Both the position numbers and the translations under genes were made by a program. The notes beneath the pieces were generated by a model. The model saw only the letters and a program-made list of their open reading frames with translations. It had not been told where the DNA came from and searched no databases. Positions 8,432-17,103 of a stretch of DNA of 46,511 nucleotides are shown one piece after another (the stretch's first letter is position 1; the number at the start of each line of letters is the position of its first letter). This DNA comes from Bdellovibrionales bacterium. Its GTDB lineage: Bacteria; Bdellovibrionota_C; UBA2361; SZUA-149; JAGRAN01. Location of the stretch: positions 1 through 46,511 of the forward strand of contig JAGRAN010000036.1 in NCBI GenBank assembly GCA_020434585.1, in the 5' to 3' direction.

Positions 8432-9547
8432 GTGAAAAGTAAGATTGTTGGTTCGATACTTGCGCTGGTAATGGGCCTCGCCGTCTGTGAGCTTATGTGT
8501 GCAGCGGTTTTTACCATTTGCAAAGCAAGATTCTCTTTTCACGAACCTGCCGAGTATATTGTCAGTCAAGAGCAGTTAGCTCAGGTTGCACCTGAATATA
8601 GTTCAGCTTTGGGCTGGCAGCCGCTTTATAAAACAACATTCGGAGAACGCCCCGGCTCTGCGAACTCGCAGCAAGCGCTTATTACAACGTTTGGTGATTC
8701 TTACACCCATGGTGATGAAGTACAAGATAGCGAAACCTGGCAGACGTATTTAGAGCCGCTAGTCGGTGGGGCTGTGCTTAATTTCGGAGTGGGAGGATAT
8801 GGAACGGATCAGGCGCTGTTAAGGTATCGCGAGCTTGGAACGAGAGGTGAGGCGAAGACCGTAATACTAGGTGTGATGCTTGAGAACATCAATCGAATTG
8901 TGAATTGCTATCGACCGTTCTATTTCACTAAGACAGGGATTCCGCTTACCAAGCCGCGATTCGAGCTTATTGATGGAACCTTATCGTTAATCCCCAACGC
9001 AATCCAAAGCAGCGATGAGTTAAAACGACTCCTTTCCCTTAAAGTAATGCCAGAGCTTGGAGCGAAAGACTACTGGTACGAGCACAGCATTTATCCCGAG
9101 TTCGGGTTTCCCTTTCTGCGGTTGATGTTTTCAAGAACGATTTGGCTTGAGGCCATCGCGGCGGTGCGAGGAAGAAATAGATCCGATGTGGATGCTCGCC
9201 CGACTGTCGATCTTTGGCAGGATGAACGAAGCCGTAAGCTAATGCTGGCAATTTTTGACGAGTTTGTGGCTGATGCCCAGCGGTTGGGTCAGACGCCGAT
9301 TGTTTTACTGTTCCCTCGTAAGTCAGATTTGGAAATGTGCTTTAACGGCAAGTCGGAGAAAGGAGAGCAAGTTATTGTTGATTACGCTCGCCGGCAAGGC
9401 TTGAAGTTGTTTGATGGAATCGAGCACCTATGCGGCTTAAGTAATCAAGCTAACTATCAGGAGTTGTACGCTGCGCAGGGACATCTGTCGTCCAAGGGCA
9501 ATCGAGAGCTTGCGAAGGGGCTAAGCGAATTTCTGAAGAGGGGGTGA
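8432..9547 (+). CDS. Secreted SGNH/GDSL-like hydrolase
   Basis: About 371 residues with an N-terminal signal or anchor (KIVGSILALVMGLAVCEL…). SGNH blocks are visible: block I TTFGDSYTHGDEV with the nucleophile Ser, the block II glycine in NFGVGGYGTDQA, a block III-like ENINRI, and near the end GHLSSKGNRELAKGL, where the His of block V lies but the usual Asp is replaced by Gly. Such enzymes act as esterases or acyltransferases on envelope glycans. GTG 8432 is preferred to GTG 8426 because GGAAGAG at 8420-8426 then sits at a good distance. It follows the HTTM-DCC gene by about 60 bp, same strand, and ends at a strong terminator. Confidence 0.75.
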   Translation: MKSKIVGSILALVMGLAVCELMCAAVFTICKARFSFHEPAEYIVSQEQLAQVAPEYSSALGWQPLYKTTFGERPGSANSQQALITTFGDSYTHGDEVQDSETWQTYLEPLVGGAVLNFGVGGYGTDQALLRYRELGTRGEAKTVILGVMLENINRIVNCYRPFYFTKTGIPLTKPRFELIDGTLSLIPNAIQSSDELKRLLSLKVMPELGAKDYWYEHSIYPEFGFPFLRLMFSRTIWLEAIAAVRGRNRSDVDARPTVDLWQDERSRKLMLAIFDEFVADAQRLGQTPIVLLFPRKSDLEMCFNGKSEKGEQVIVDYARRQGLKLFDGIEHLCGLSNQANYQELYAAQGHLSSKGNRELAKGLSEFLKRG

Positions 9548-9553
9548 GGGTGC

Positions 9554-9590
9554 AAAAAAAAGTGGCGCTCCGAAGAACGCCACTTTTTTT
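9554..9590. terminator. Bidirectional terminator between SGNH gene and pilin 2
   Basis: AGTGGCG (9561-9567) pairs with CGCCACT (9578-9584). The stem is flanked by a run of A on the left (9554-9561) and T on the right (9584-9590), so it works in both directions for the convergent genes. Confidence 0.92.
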
Positions 9591-9663
9591 GTTATTGAAC
9601 CACTCGATGAAAGCGAAGGAGTCAGTCCCCACCGACTCCCGCACTTTACTTCGTCGTTGTTTA

Positions 9664-10050
9664 CTATTTCCAGTCGAAGAAAATAGCGACAAGCGAACGA
9701 AGAATGAATGCACCAACTGCTACAACAAGCAGTCCAACTGCTGCACGGTATGCACCAAATGCAGCTGCAATGATAGCACCCAGTCCGGCGGCGATCATCA
9801 CTAACGCACCCAAGTTACCTTCGATCAGAAGGAAGATACGGTTAACGATTTCATATATTCTGTCGTCACCAGCTGCAACACCAGAACCCGGTGCAGTAGC
9901 AAGCTGTGCTTCAGAAGCGCCTACCAGTCCTGTTGCCAAGAGACCGATACCCAACACAAACAGCAACGGAGTAGAATTCGTTGCTGCAGCAACATATGCT
10001 TTGCGACAAAGCTTTTTGTAGCCGATGGCTACTTTCTTAATGGCTTTCAT
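9664..10050 (-). CDS. TraA/VirB2-like pilin precursor, copy 2
   Basis: 128 residues; paralogue of the gene at 2609-3007. Leader of about 48 residues with a basic start (KAIKKVAIGYKKLCRK) and hydrophobic core ending in a likely cleavage site GASEA; mature part of about 80 residues. Both copies contain PGSGVAAGDDRIY, LIEGNLG, AYRAA/SYRAA and VAVGAFILRSLV, and end IFFDWK/IFFDFK. The two hydrophobic helices, Gly/Ala rich, match T4SS major pilins. It has its own structured leader, a CGAGGT ribosome site and a strong terminator, which suggests separate and probably high expression apart from the T4SS operon. Confidence 0.75.
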   Translation of the reverse strand: MKAIKKVAIGYKKLCRKAYVAAATNSTPLLFVLGIGLLATGLVGASEAQLATAPGSGVAAGDDRIYEIVNRIFLLIEGNLGALVMIAAGLGAIIAAAFGAYRAAVGLLVVAVGAFILRSLVAIFFDWK

Positions 10051-10348
10051 CTTATATAACCTCGATTAGTTAATTATTGATGCCCTTCGCATCAAACTTC
10101 TACACGAACATCCTTACCGGATGCGGTTCTTCTAATGACTGTTATGGCAGTCCCTGATTAATTTGTTGCAAACAATTTGCTTTGTCTATCCGCGAAAAAG
10201 TGAGGAAATTCAGTTAGTTAGCAGGGCGACCGAAGATTTATTTTAAGTAAATACTGCTAGTTAGGGGGAGCTCAAGTGAAATTTGGCTCGAACGAATGCT
10301 CGGTTCACGGTACTTCTTAGGATTATCACCGTATAGAGTGAAGGAGTG
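10051..10348. promoter_or_regulatory. Divergent intergenic region with structured pilin leader
   Basis: About 300 bp between the pilin 2 gene (minus) and the polytopic gene (plus). On the pilin side, two short perfect hairpins lie in the likely 5' leader: TGATGC/GCATCA (10078-10083 with 10089-10094) and CATCC/GGATG (10109-10113 with 10119-10123). They may stabilise a highly translated mRNA. AT-rich sequence further out (about 10150-10260) probably holds the promoters, but I see no convincing -35/-10 pair. Confidence 0.35.
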
Positions 10349-11860
10349 ATGAAGACCGCAGCCTGGGTTTTGATCGGGGCCGCTGCCGGCCTGTATATCT
10401 GCGGTTCCCTCGTGGATGTCGATTTGTGGTGGCACATCGTCGTTGGGCGTTGGATTTTGCACCATCACAGTCTCCCGACTGTGGATCTGTGGAACTACTA
10501 CAGCAGTGGCGAGCCCTGGCGAGCATACTCGTGGAGCAACGAAGTCGTTTACGCTTGGGCTGATGCTGCCTACGGAACAACCGGCCTGCTCACTTGCAAA
10601 GCTGCGCTGGCGGTGGTGCTATCGCTTGTGCTGTGTCTTTGCTTTAGCAAAGTTGCGCAGGACTATATTGTTGGTGCACTGCTGGGAGTAGTGGCGACGG
10701 CAGCTTGCTATGCGCACTTCGTTCTCAGGCCCCAAACTCTGACTTGGGTGTTGTTTGCCCTGGCAATTTTGATTGGAGAAAACATCTACCGCAATGGTCC
10801 AAAAGCAAAAAGCCTCGCAGCGATCTTTGCGGTATTCGTCGTATGGGCGAATACTCACCTGAGTGCGATTGTTGGGATTTGCTTTTTGCTTGTTTGGGTC
10901 GGGCGGTACCGAGAGCGCCCGTTTCGCATCAAACCAATTCTGCTTGTTCTAGCTGCCGCATTTGCTGGGACCTTGGTTACTCCCTATTTCGGCGGTGAAT
11001 GGCTTACGCTGGCTGGTAAGGTTTCTCACCCTCTGACTCATCGCAATATCGTAGAGTTTCGCGCGGCAACCTTCGCGGACTTTTCAGCAGCATTCCTTAT
11101 TCTTTTGCTTATTTTGCTGCTGCGCTTGGTGCATGAACGACCTGCCGCATTGGAGCTTCCTGTCTTAGCTGCGGGGAGTATGCTGGCGTATGGTGGGTTG
11201 GCCGTGATGAAGTTTTTGCCGTTCGGCTACATCGTGCTTGCGGCGATGATTGCCAGATATTGGCGTGAAGAAAGCGAGACAATAGCAAGTGCCGATTTGC
11301 CTGGACTGGGAGACGCTTTGTTAAAACTTCGAGTTTTGCTTGCGAGGCTTCCTACTGCCGTGTTTGCGCTTCTGGCTTTGCTCGTAATAGCGCAAAAGTT
11401 GCTTGAGTTAAATGAAGAGCGCGTGCGTCCAGGTGCTTTTCCCGAGGCAGCTGTTTCGTTTCTGCAGAATCATGACTTGGGAGAAAAGGTTTCGAACGTT
11501 TTCGGAGATGGAGGCTACTTAATTTACAGTTTTAGTAATTCTGAGGGCTCCCCAAAACATAAGGTTGTTGTCGACGGTCGAACCAACGTTAACTCACCCG
11601 ATGTTGTCGAAGCATATCAGGAGGCCTTGTACGGGCGTGCGGATTGGTCAAAGTATCTCGAGTTCGGGAATGACGTAGTCTTGTGGCGAAGCAAGTGGCC
11701 GCTTGCCTCGATTCTGGAGGAGCATCCCGATTGGTGTCGAGTTTATTTCGACGGCGGAGTTAGTAGTGGATGGTCAGTTTTTCTGCATGTGCGCCGGGTG
11801 CAGAGTCTAAAAGATATCGAACCGCGGTTTTGCCGAATTTCAACGGACGGTGCGGCATGA
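10349..11860 (+). CDS. Polytopic membrane protein, tandem copy A
   Basis: About 503 residues. Roughly ten hydrophobic helices fill the first 350 residues, and a soluble domain follows (~375-503). It opens with an acidic-aromatic first loop, VDVDLWWHIVVGRWIL, followed by LPTVDLWNYYSSGEPW, a loop resembling GT-C glycosyltransferases (inference only). The C-terminal domain has VSNVFGDGGYLIYSF and VVVDGRTNVNS. Function unknown; the layout suits an envelope glycan-handling enzyme. The start is ATG 10349 (or GTG 10346) just after AAGGAG. Its stop overlaps the ATG of the next gene, a clear paralogue. Confidence 0.7.
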   Translation: MKTAAWVLIGAAAGLYICGSLVDVDLWWHIVVGRWILHHHSLPTVDLWNYYSSGEPWRAYSWSNEVVYAWADAAYGTTGLLTCKAALAVVLSLVLCLCFSKVAQDYIVGALLGVVATAACYAHFVLRPQTLTWVLFALAILIGENIYRNGPKAKSLAAIFAVFVVWANTHLSAIVGICFLLVWVGRYRERPFRIKPILLVLAAAFAGTLVTPYFGGEWLTLAGKVSHPLTHRNIVEFRAATFADFSAAFLILLLILLLRLVHERPAALELPVLAAGSMLAYGGLAVMKFLPFGYIVLAAMIARYWREESETIASADLPGLGDALLKLRVLLARLPTAVFALLALLVIAQKLLELNEERVRPGAFPEAAVSFLQNHDLGEKVSNVFGDGGYLIYSFSNSEGSPKHKVVVDGRTNVNSPDVVEAYQEALYGRADWSKYLEFGNDVVLWRSKWPLASILEEHPDWCRVYFDGGVSSGWSVFLHVRRVQSLKDIEPRFCRISTDGAA

Positions 11861-13308
11861 GACAATGTCTGGTTGCCTTTTGCGTTGCTGCCTTTGCCGG
11901 GGCGTATATTTGTCTTGCTGTCTCAGATTCTGACATTTGGCTCCATATTACTATTGGGCGAAATATTCTTGCGTCTGGCGGTTTGCCGACAACGGAGCTT
12001 TGGAATCGTTTTTCTGTGGGCAGCGATTGGTTGCCTTACCCATGGGTTTTTCAAATTATGTCAGCGGGAATCTGGGATGCTTGGGGGCCCACCGGTCTTG
12101 TTCTATGTAAAGTTATTTTAGGGGTGTTGTTGGCATCGGTGCTCGCGTGGACATATTCTTTGCTGTCAAGCAGCGTGTTCACCGGGACTTTAATCGCCGT
12201 GATTACTGCATTTGCTGCGCACGCGCACTTTGGTCTAAAGCCCGATGTTATAGCGTGGATTTGCTTTGCGTTGGTAATTGTTCTTGCACACGGAGTCTCG
12301 AAATTACAATGCATCCGATTTTCAAGTGCTGTAGGAGTAGTCGGAATCTTCTGCCTGTGGTCAAACTCGCATCCCTCGACTTTGTTTGGATTGGTGTGTT
12401 TGATATCTTTGCTCGGGAGTCAGTCTCGACGGCGTTTGATTGGCAGTTGTATCGGGCTTTGTTTTATTGGGACATTGCTGACTCCAGTGCTCTTCCTGGG
12501 TCCGCACCGGATTCTTTCGCGCTTCTGTGAAGCTTTTGTGCATCCCTCATTGTTTCAGCTGTTACCCGCGTCGTTCGACCTTTATCCGGTTAGCTTCTTG
12601 CTGCTGCAGTTGGCTGTGTTATTCACATTGCTTCATTACCGCTCGGGGCTGCTCAGTTTGCGTTTATTGGTCGCACTGACTTTGTTTGTCATCGCGGGTA
12701 TGTCATCCATGCCGTTGTTGCCGTTTGCATTCATCTATACTTCGGCGCTAATTGCTAAGGCACTGCCGCAGTTAGGAGAAAGCTCTGGCGCTCTAGGAAA
12801 TCTAACTAGTGCTGCACTGAGGTTTAGACAGGCTGTGACAAGAATTCCTTCGGCAGCGGCCTGTGCGCTTTGTATTCTGTATCTCTCTGGAAAGGCTGCC
12901 GGTCTGCTGCGCGAACCAATAGCTCAGAAAGTTTTACCCGAGGCTGCCGTAAGTTTTGTATTAGAGAACAATCTACCCGATCCGGTGTTAAACAGCTTTG
13001 GTGACGGTCCGTACCTGATGTTTCGCTTTAGCGACGAAAGAGGTGTTCCGTCTCGTTTGGTAAGTGTTGATACTCGGCTTGAGAGCAATGACGCCAAGAT
13101 AGTAGCGCTGCATGATGGAGCGTCTCAGGGTATGTCTACATGGCGAGAATATGTAAGACGGGTTAATCCTGGAGTTATCATTTGGCCGACATCGTCTGCG
13201 TTGAGTACCATATTGTCTGCTGGTACGACTTGGTGCCGAGATACGGACGCGGAAGGATGGTCTGTCTTCACAAAATGCAAAGAGGCTATCCCTGCGGTTC
13301 CGCAGTGA
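11857..13308 (+). CDS. Polytopic membrane protein, tandem copy B
   Basis: 483 residues; paralogue of the preceding gene along its whole length. It shares the first loop (VSDSDIWLHITIGRNIL, LPTTELWNRFSVGSDW), the helix pattern and the C-terminal NSFGDGPYLMFRF and VSVDTRL motifs. The start is ATG 11857, which overlaps the upstream TGA (ATGA); the longer frame beginning at 11770 only reads through the end of copy A. The pair arose by tandem duplication and diverged well beyond recent copies. Function unknown. The 3' end overlaps the end of the convergent M23 peptidase gene by 23 bp. Confidence 0.7.
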   Translation: MRQCLVAFCVAAFAGAYICLAVSDSDIWLHITIGRNILASGGLPTTELWNRFSVGSDWLPYPWVFQIMSAGIWDAWGPTGLVLCKVILGVLLASVLAWTYSLLSSSVFTGTLIAVITAFAAHAHFGLKPDVIAWICFALVIVLAHGVSKLQCIRFSSAVGVVGIFCLWSNSHPSTLFGLVCLISLLGSQSRRRLIGSCIGLCFIGTLLTPVLFLGPHRILSRFCEAFVHPSLFQLLPASFDLYPVSFLLLQLAVLFTLLHYRSGLLSLRLLVALTLFVIAGMSSMPLLPFAFIYTSALIAKALPQLGESSGALGNLTSAALRFRQAVTRIPSAAACALCILYLSGKAAGLLREPIAQKVLPEAAVSFVLENNLPDPVLNSFGDGPYLMFRFSDERGVPSRLVSVDTRLESNDAKIVALHDGASQGMSTWREYVRRVNPGVIIWPTSSALSTILSAGTTWCRDTDAEGWSVFTKCKEAIPAVPQ

Positions 13309-13789
13309 AGAATGGGAAAGCCTTCAGCGGATCGAGCGGTTCGCCGTCTTTCCGCCATTCGAAGTGCAAATGCGGCCCAGTAGCCAGTCCGGTACTACCG
13401 ACTCTTCCGATTAGATCCCCAGCCTTTACCTGGTCGCCAATATTGGCTCGAATCTCACTCAAGTGGCCGTACATCGACACATAGCCGCCGCCGTGATCAA
13501 TTGAGACAAGCTTGCCGTAACCAGAGTATGTATCCGCAAATATAACTCGTCCGCTCGCAATGGCTCTGACGTGGCTGTTCTCTGGTGCCGCAAGGTCGAC
13601 ACCGTTATGGTGGCGCTTTGTGTGTTTAATCGGATGGTTCCTACTTCCGAACTTACTGGAAAGTCTTGGGTTGAGAATCGGAAATACGACGGAACTTGCT
13701 ATAGGTGGGTCCGCCGCGGCACTTGCGGGCTGTATTACAATCAGCGGGCAGCAGCAAAGCGCTGCAATTAAAAAACCTCTGAACAGCAT
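13286..13789 (-). CDS. Secreted M23 (LytM-type) peptidoglycan endopeptidase
   Basis: 167 residues with an N-terminal signal peptide (FLIAALCCCPLIVIQPASA). The M23 domain carries HHNGVDLAAP, with the zinc-binding His and Asp, and GLATGPHLHFEWR, with the HxH motif. It is probably an active periplasmic enzyme that cuts peptide cross-links. GAGGAAGT sits directly upstream of the ATG. It is the last gene of the minus-strand T4SS block, 17 bp after the coiled-coil/SH3 gene, so it is a good candidate for the enzyme that opens the wall for the secretion channel (inference from position). Confidence 0.88.
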   Translation of the reverse strand: MLFRGFLIAALCCCPLIVIQPASAAADPPIASSVVFPILNPRLSSKFGSRNHPIKHTKRHHNGVDLAAPENSHVRAIASGRVIFADTYSGYGKLVSIDHGGGYVSMYGHLSEIRANIGDQVKAGDLIGRVGSTGLATGPHLHFEWRKDGEPLDPLKAFPFFTAEPQG

Positions 13790-13806
13790 ACTTCCTCAAA
13801 AGTATT

Positions 13807-15858
13807 CTAGCGGCCCTGCATCGATGAGCGCAGATAATCGAGCGCCTGCGATTCTTCATCACTGTCTTGAGATGAACTTGCAGCAGGGGCTGGAGATCTC
13901 ACACTCCCAAAGGGTTCAAGACTGCGCATTTGTCCGCGGGAGTCAGATCTTTGTGAGGGTTGTACCGAATTTATTGGTCTGACCACATCGGTTCTAATGT
14001 AGGCTCTTTTACCTTCAGGGGTCATGACGCGGTACCAATCGCCGGAACGCTGTTCCACTGTAAGGCGTGAGCCTTTTCTGATTTGCATGAGCGGTGAATG
14101 TTCCTGACCAGGGCCAACTCGCAAATTCACCTTGCGTGGAATAACCTCTACTATAAGCACATCCGCTGTCGGCCGCGAACTAACGGCTGCTGCGGGTTTA
14201 CGGGCTGGAGTATTCACCAGCGCTCTATCCGCTTGGCCTGCGTCGCTTAAGCGAGCAAGTTCTGTTTCTTTTAGCAGCAGCTGATTGCGGGCTTCGATTA
14301 GCTCTCGCTCGAGCTCGGGGATTCTGTCCAGAGCCTTATCTTTCTCTGCAAGTTTTGCTTCGAGCTCTTTGGCATCCTGTATAGTTCTGCTTAGCTGGCG
14401 ATTTGTGTTTGCCAGCTCCTCGTCGCGCGCAGAGATTAACCCATCGCTCTTTTCAGTTTTTTCTTTTAGTTCGCGAAGCGCCGCTGCCGCCCCATCCAAT
14501 TTTTCCGTGAGGTCTTTCTTCTCACTTTCAAGCGAGCGTTTCTCATCGCGAATGGACTTGACCCACTGTTTAAGGGTGGCGAGTTCCTGTTCGCTGGTTG
14601 AGTTGGCTTGCTCAAGTTTGGTGTTATTGTCGCGAAGTGTAGCCAGGGTCTTTTCAAAGTCCTCTTGACGCTGTTTTAATTCCTCCAAATGCGCTTTCAT
14701 TTTTGCGCTGCGTTCGCGAAGCTCGGTGTTTTCCGCTCGCGCTTTCTCTAGTTCTGGTTCGATTCTAGCGGTCTTCGAAGTTAGGCTGTTAAGTTTGGCG
14801 CTGCTTGAGCGAGCCTCGATCTTCACCTCTTTTAATTCGTTTTGCGCGGATTCCAGCTCTTTTCTGAGGTAAGCGTTATTCTCAGTAGCGGTATTTAAGC
14901 CTGCGACTTGTGACTTAAGCTCAGCGTTCGCGGACTGGAATTCTGCCAATTTCTGATTGGTGGACGAAAGCTCCTGCTGCACTCGCTCATAGTCGTTAAG
15001 TTGACGTTCGAAGGCGCGCAGCTGATCCTGCACAGACTTGTAATCATCCTGAGCCTGCCGCAGTTCTGCTTTCAGTGCGGCAACGGTTTTTTGATCGGAC
15101 TCAGACGCTTCTCGATGTTGGGTGGATTCGGCTTTCATCGCTCGCATCCTGTCGATCAGGCTGTTGCGTTGTTCCGTAAGCTTTAAAATCTGCTGCTGCG
15201 CCTCAGTTAGCTCCTCCTTTAGGCGAGTGTCAGCTGAATCGATGTCCTGCACTTGCGGCTGGTTGATGTCCCGCTCGAGTTCCTGAATTCTTTCCGTTAG
15301 TTTTGTTATTATTTCACTATTCTTCGCTCGCTCTTCCCCAAACGCTTTAAGCTGTGCCGTTGATGGTCGGACTTTCTTGAGTTCAACAATTAGCTCCTCT
15401 GAAGTCTGGAGAGCGGTCTCCAACTCCTCGATGCGTTTCTTGAGCTGCTTCTTCATCATCATGTGCTCAGAAAGCGAAACTGCTTCACTGCCGGATTTTT
15501 GGGTCTTCGCTATTTGATCTTCGACGCTCGCGATCTTTTCTCCGCCGTGATAGCTGCTTAAGGCTGTGGCCGTCGGAACCATTACATTCGGACGTTCGTC
15601 CTGTTCGAGGTTGAGTATGCGCTGCTCGTAGCTTGCGAGCCTAATCAGAACTTCATCGGTATCTAGGGTCTGATCTCCTGCGGAGCCAAAAGAGCTAGCG
15701 GCGTCAGCTGCTCCCTGAGAGCTTGCGTGACGAGAATCACTCTGCTTTGTGCCGGAGCCGAGCGCGCTACTGGCTGCGAAGCCTAAGGCGCCTACAGCCG
15801 CAATAATGAATAGAAACTTTTTCTTTTTACCGTCCACTGCAACCAACCTCTCAATCAC
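13807..15858 (-). CDS. Membrane-anchored long coiled-coil protein with C-terminal SH3 domain
   Basis: 683 residues. One transmembrane helix (~14-33) follows a short basic N-terminus, so the bulk should be periplasmic. Residues ~75-540 are almost continuous heptad-type coiled coil rich in Glu, Lys, Gln and Leu. Residues ~565-635 form a bacterial SH3 domain (ADVLIVEVIPRKVNLRVGPG, GDWYRVMTPEGKRAYI), a fold that often binds peptidoglycan. The tail is Ser/Gln-rich. It starts with GTG and overlaps the stop of the PH-domain gene by 8 bp. A rod of this size reaching from inner membrane to cell wall could position the T4SS or the neighbouring M23 enzyme (inference). I know no T4SS family with this component. 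Confidence 0.8.
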   Translation of the reverse strand: MIERLVAVDGKKKKFLFIIAAVGALGFAASSALGSGTKQSDSRHASSQGAADAASSFGSAGDQTLDTDEVLIRLASYEQRILNLEQDERPNVMVPTATALSSYHGGEKIASVEDQIAKTQKSGSEAVSLSEHMMMKKQLKKRIEELETALQTSEELIVELKKVRPSTAQLKAFGEERAKNSEIITKLTERIQELERDINQPQVQDIDSADTRLKEELTEAQQQILKLTEQRNSLIDRMRAMKAESTQHREASESDQKTVAALKAELRQAQDDYKSVQDQLRAFERQLNDYERVQQELSSTNQKLAEFQSANAELKSQVAGLNTATENNAYLRKELESAQNELKEVKIEARSSSAKLNSLTSKTARIEPELEKARAENTELRERSAKMKAHLEELKQRQEDFEKTLATLRDNNTKLEQANSTSEQELATLKQWVKSIRDEKRSLESEKKDLTEKLDGAAAALRELKEKTEKSDGLISARDEELANTNRQLSRTIQDAKELEAKLAEKDKALDRIPELERELIEARNQLLLKETELARLSDAGQADRALVNTPARKPAAAVSSRPTADVLIVEVIPRKVNLRVGPGQEHSPLMQIRKGSRLTVEQRSGDWYRVMTPEGKRAYIRTDVVRPINSVQPSQRSDSRGQMRSLEPFGSVRSPAPAASSSQDSDEESQALDYLRSSMQGR

Positions 15859-16651
15859 CTGTTATGCCGAGTGCCTGCCTCGCACCTTCGCCGCCGCGCC
15901 CTCCAGAGCCAAGCAGCGATAACCTCTTATCCCGTTCGCCTTGCAGCAACAGCTGGATAGCTCGCGGGTTTGCAACTCCCTCCATTACGATTTCGACGTC
16001 TTGGGTCATTGCGCTTCCGATTAGCACGCTCCCGATGCCCAAAATTCTCTCGAGAATGGTTTGGTTCGGTTCTACGCCGCGAATGTCTTCATAGCGTAGT
16101 CGCGGTTGGCGCAGGTTTAGGGAAACTAGTCCGACCTGAGCCTCCACGCCTCGTTCGTCGATAATGTATTTGGAGTCGTAAATGTAAATCAGAATCTTGC
16201 CCAAGAAGAACCCCGGCAGCAGGGCGAGCAGCGGCAAATGAAGGTAGTAAGTCGTCGACCCGAAAGACAGTAGTTCGCCGGCAATAATAGTCCAGGTAAG
16301 GTATCTCGAACCTACCACTGCAAGTATGCAAAGCACGCCGAATCCCATTAAGGGAAAAAGCTGTGAGCGCCAGGTCGGATAAAAATAGTACCTAATCGGA
16401 GCTCGTTCTCGGTTATCGATTGGCGAACCGGCTCGTTCTATATTGCTGGCGGTACCATGGATTTCTGTGACATCTGAATCGTCATACGACTGATTGTCAA
16501 AGTTGTCGCTGTTGTCGGCGTATTCGCTGCTGTGAGAGTCTCGTTCTGCGCGCGTGTCTGAGCGCTTCGCAGTATTACTGCGCGCGGACGGAGCGGGGGA
16601 CGAACCTCCGCCCTGAAAAAATTCGTCTGCTTCGAACGAATCGTCGCTCAC
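15851..16651 (-). CDS. Membrane protein with bacterial PH domain
   Basis: 266 residues. The first ~85 are polar, Ser/Asp-rich and likely disordered. Two hydrophobic segments follow (~100-122 and ~125-155), then a bPH2 (YdbS/DUF304-like) domain with YIYDSKYIIDERGVEAQVG, YEDIRGVEPNQTILERILGI and VEIVMEGVANPRAI. Such domains occur as oligomeric membrane proteins of mostly unknown role. Starts with GTG inside the stop of the upstream gene (TAGTG), so it is translationally coupled. Its presence inside a T4SS operon is unusual. Confidence 0.8.
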   Translation of the reverse strand: MSDDSFEADEFFQGGGSSPAPSARSNTAKRSDTRAERDSHSSEYADNSDNFDNQSYDDSDVTEIHGTASNIERAGSPIDNRERAPIRYYFYPTWRSQLFPLMGFGVLCILAVVGSRYLTWTIIAGELLSFGSTTYYLHLPLLALLPGFFLGKILIYIYDSKYIIDERGVEAQVGLVSLNLRQPRLRYEDIRGVEPNQTILERILGIGSVLIGSAMTQDVEIVMEGVANPRAIQLLLQGERDKRLSLLGSGGRGGEGARQALGITGD

Positions 16652-17082
16652 TAGTTTGCGCCCCGTTTAGAACTTAGCCCTTTAAGTCTCGCTTCAATAT
16701 CGTCTAATCCCTTGTCGCCATCAGGATGCTGAGCAGCCGCGTCCGCGTTTCTTGCGGGGCGGGCCTCAGTTTTTGGAGGCTGAGTGCCGCCGTTTGATCC
16801 GAAAAGAGAGTCAATTCTGGTCGAAACTGCTTGGCCTTGCGGCTGTGCTGCAGGATCTGCAGCCTCTTGTGGGTTTTGCTGTGTGCCGGGTAGTGCTGGG
16901 CTGCCAGCAGATTCAACGCTGCCGAAAGAACCGCCAGGCTTCATTGTCGGAACAGTGGTGATTTTACCTCCGGCCAGAACGTAGACCATAAAGAATACGG
17001 CAACCAAGCCGAGAGAAGTTACGTTTCTTCCAGTGAAAGCTGGTCGAAGCAACAGAAAACTAACAACCTTATTTACTTTCAT
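16651..17082 (-). CDS. Small single-pass membrane protein in T4SS operon
   Basis: 143 residues: a basic N-terminus, one transmembrane helix (~23-39, TSLGLVAVFFMVYVLAGG), then a Pro/Gln/Ala-rich, probably disordered periplasmic part with a short charged helix at the end (GLDDIEARLKGLSSKRG). No family recognised. AAGGAG lies six bases before the ATG. It overlaps the PH-domain gene by one base. The layout (short anchor, flexible linker, C-terminal helix) recalls adaptor or scaffold subunits, but the function is unknown. Confidence 0.7.
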   Translation of the reverse strand: MKVNKVVSFLLLRPAFTGRNVTSLGLVAVFFMVYVLAGGKITTVPTMKPGGSFGSVESAGSPALPGTQQNPQEAADPAAQPQGQAVSTRIDSLFGSNGGTQPPKTEARPARNADAAAQHPDGDKGLDDIEARLKGLSSKRGAN

Positions 17083-17103
17083 GATTACTCCTTGTGCGTT
17101 CCT

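Noticed and set aside
14285..14668. Ser-rich 127-residue plus-strand frame
   Set aside because: It is the antisense of the coiled-coil gene; Ser/Phe/Leu-rich content is what Glu/Lys/Gln heptads give when read backwards.
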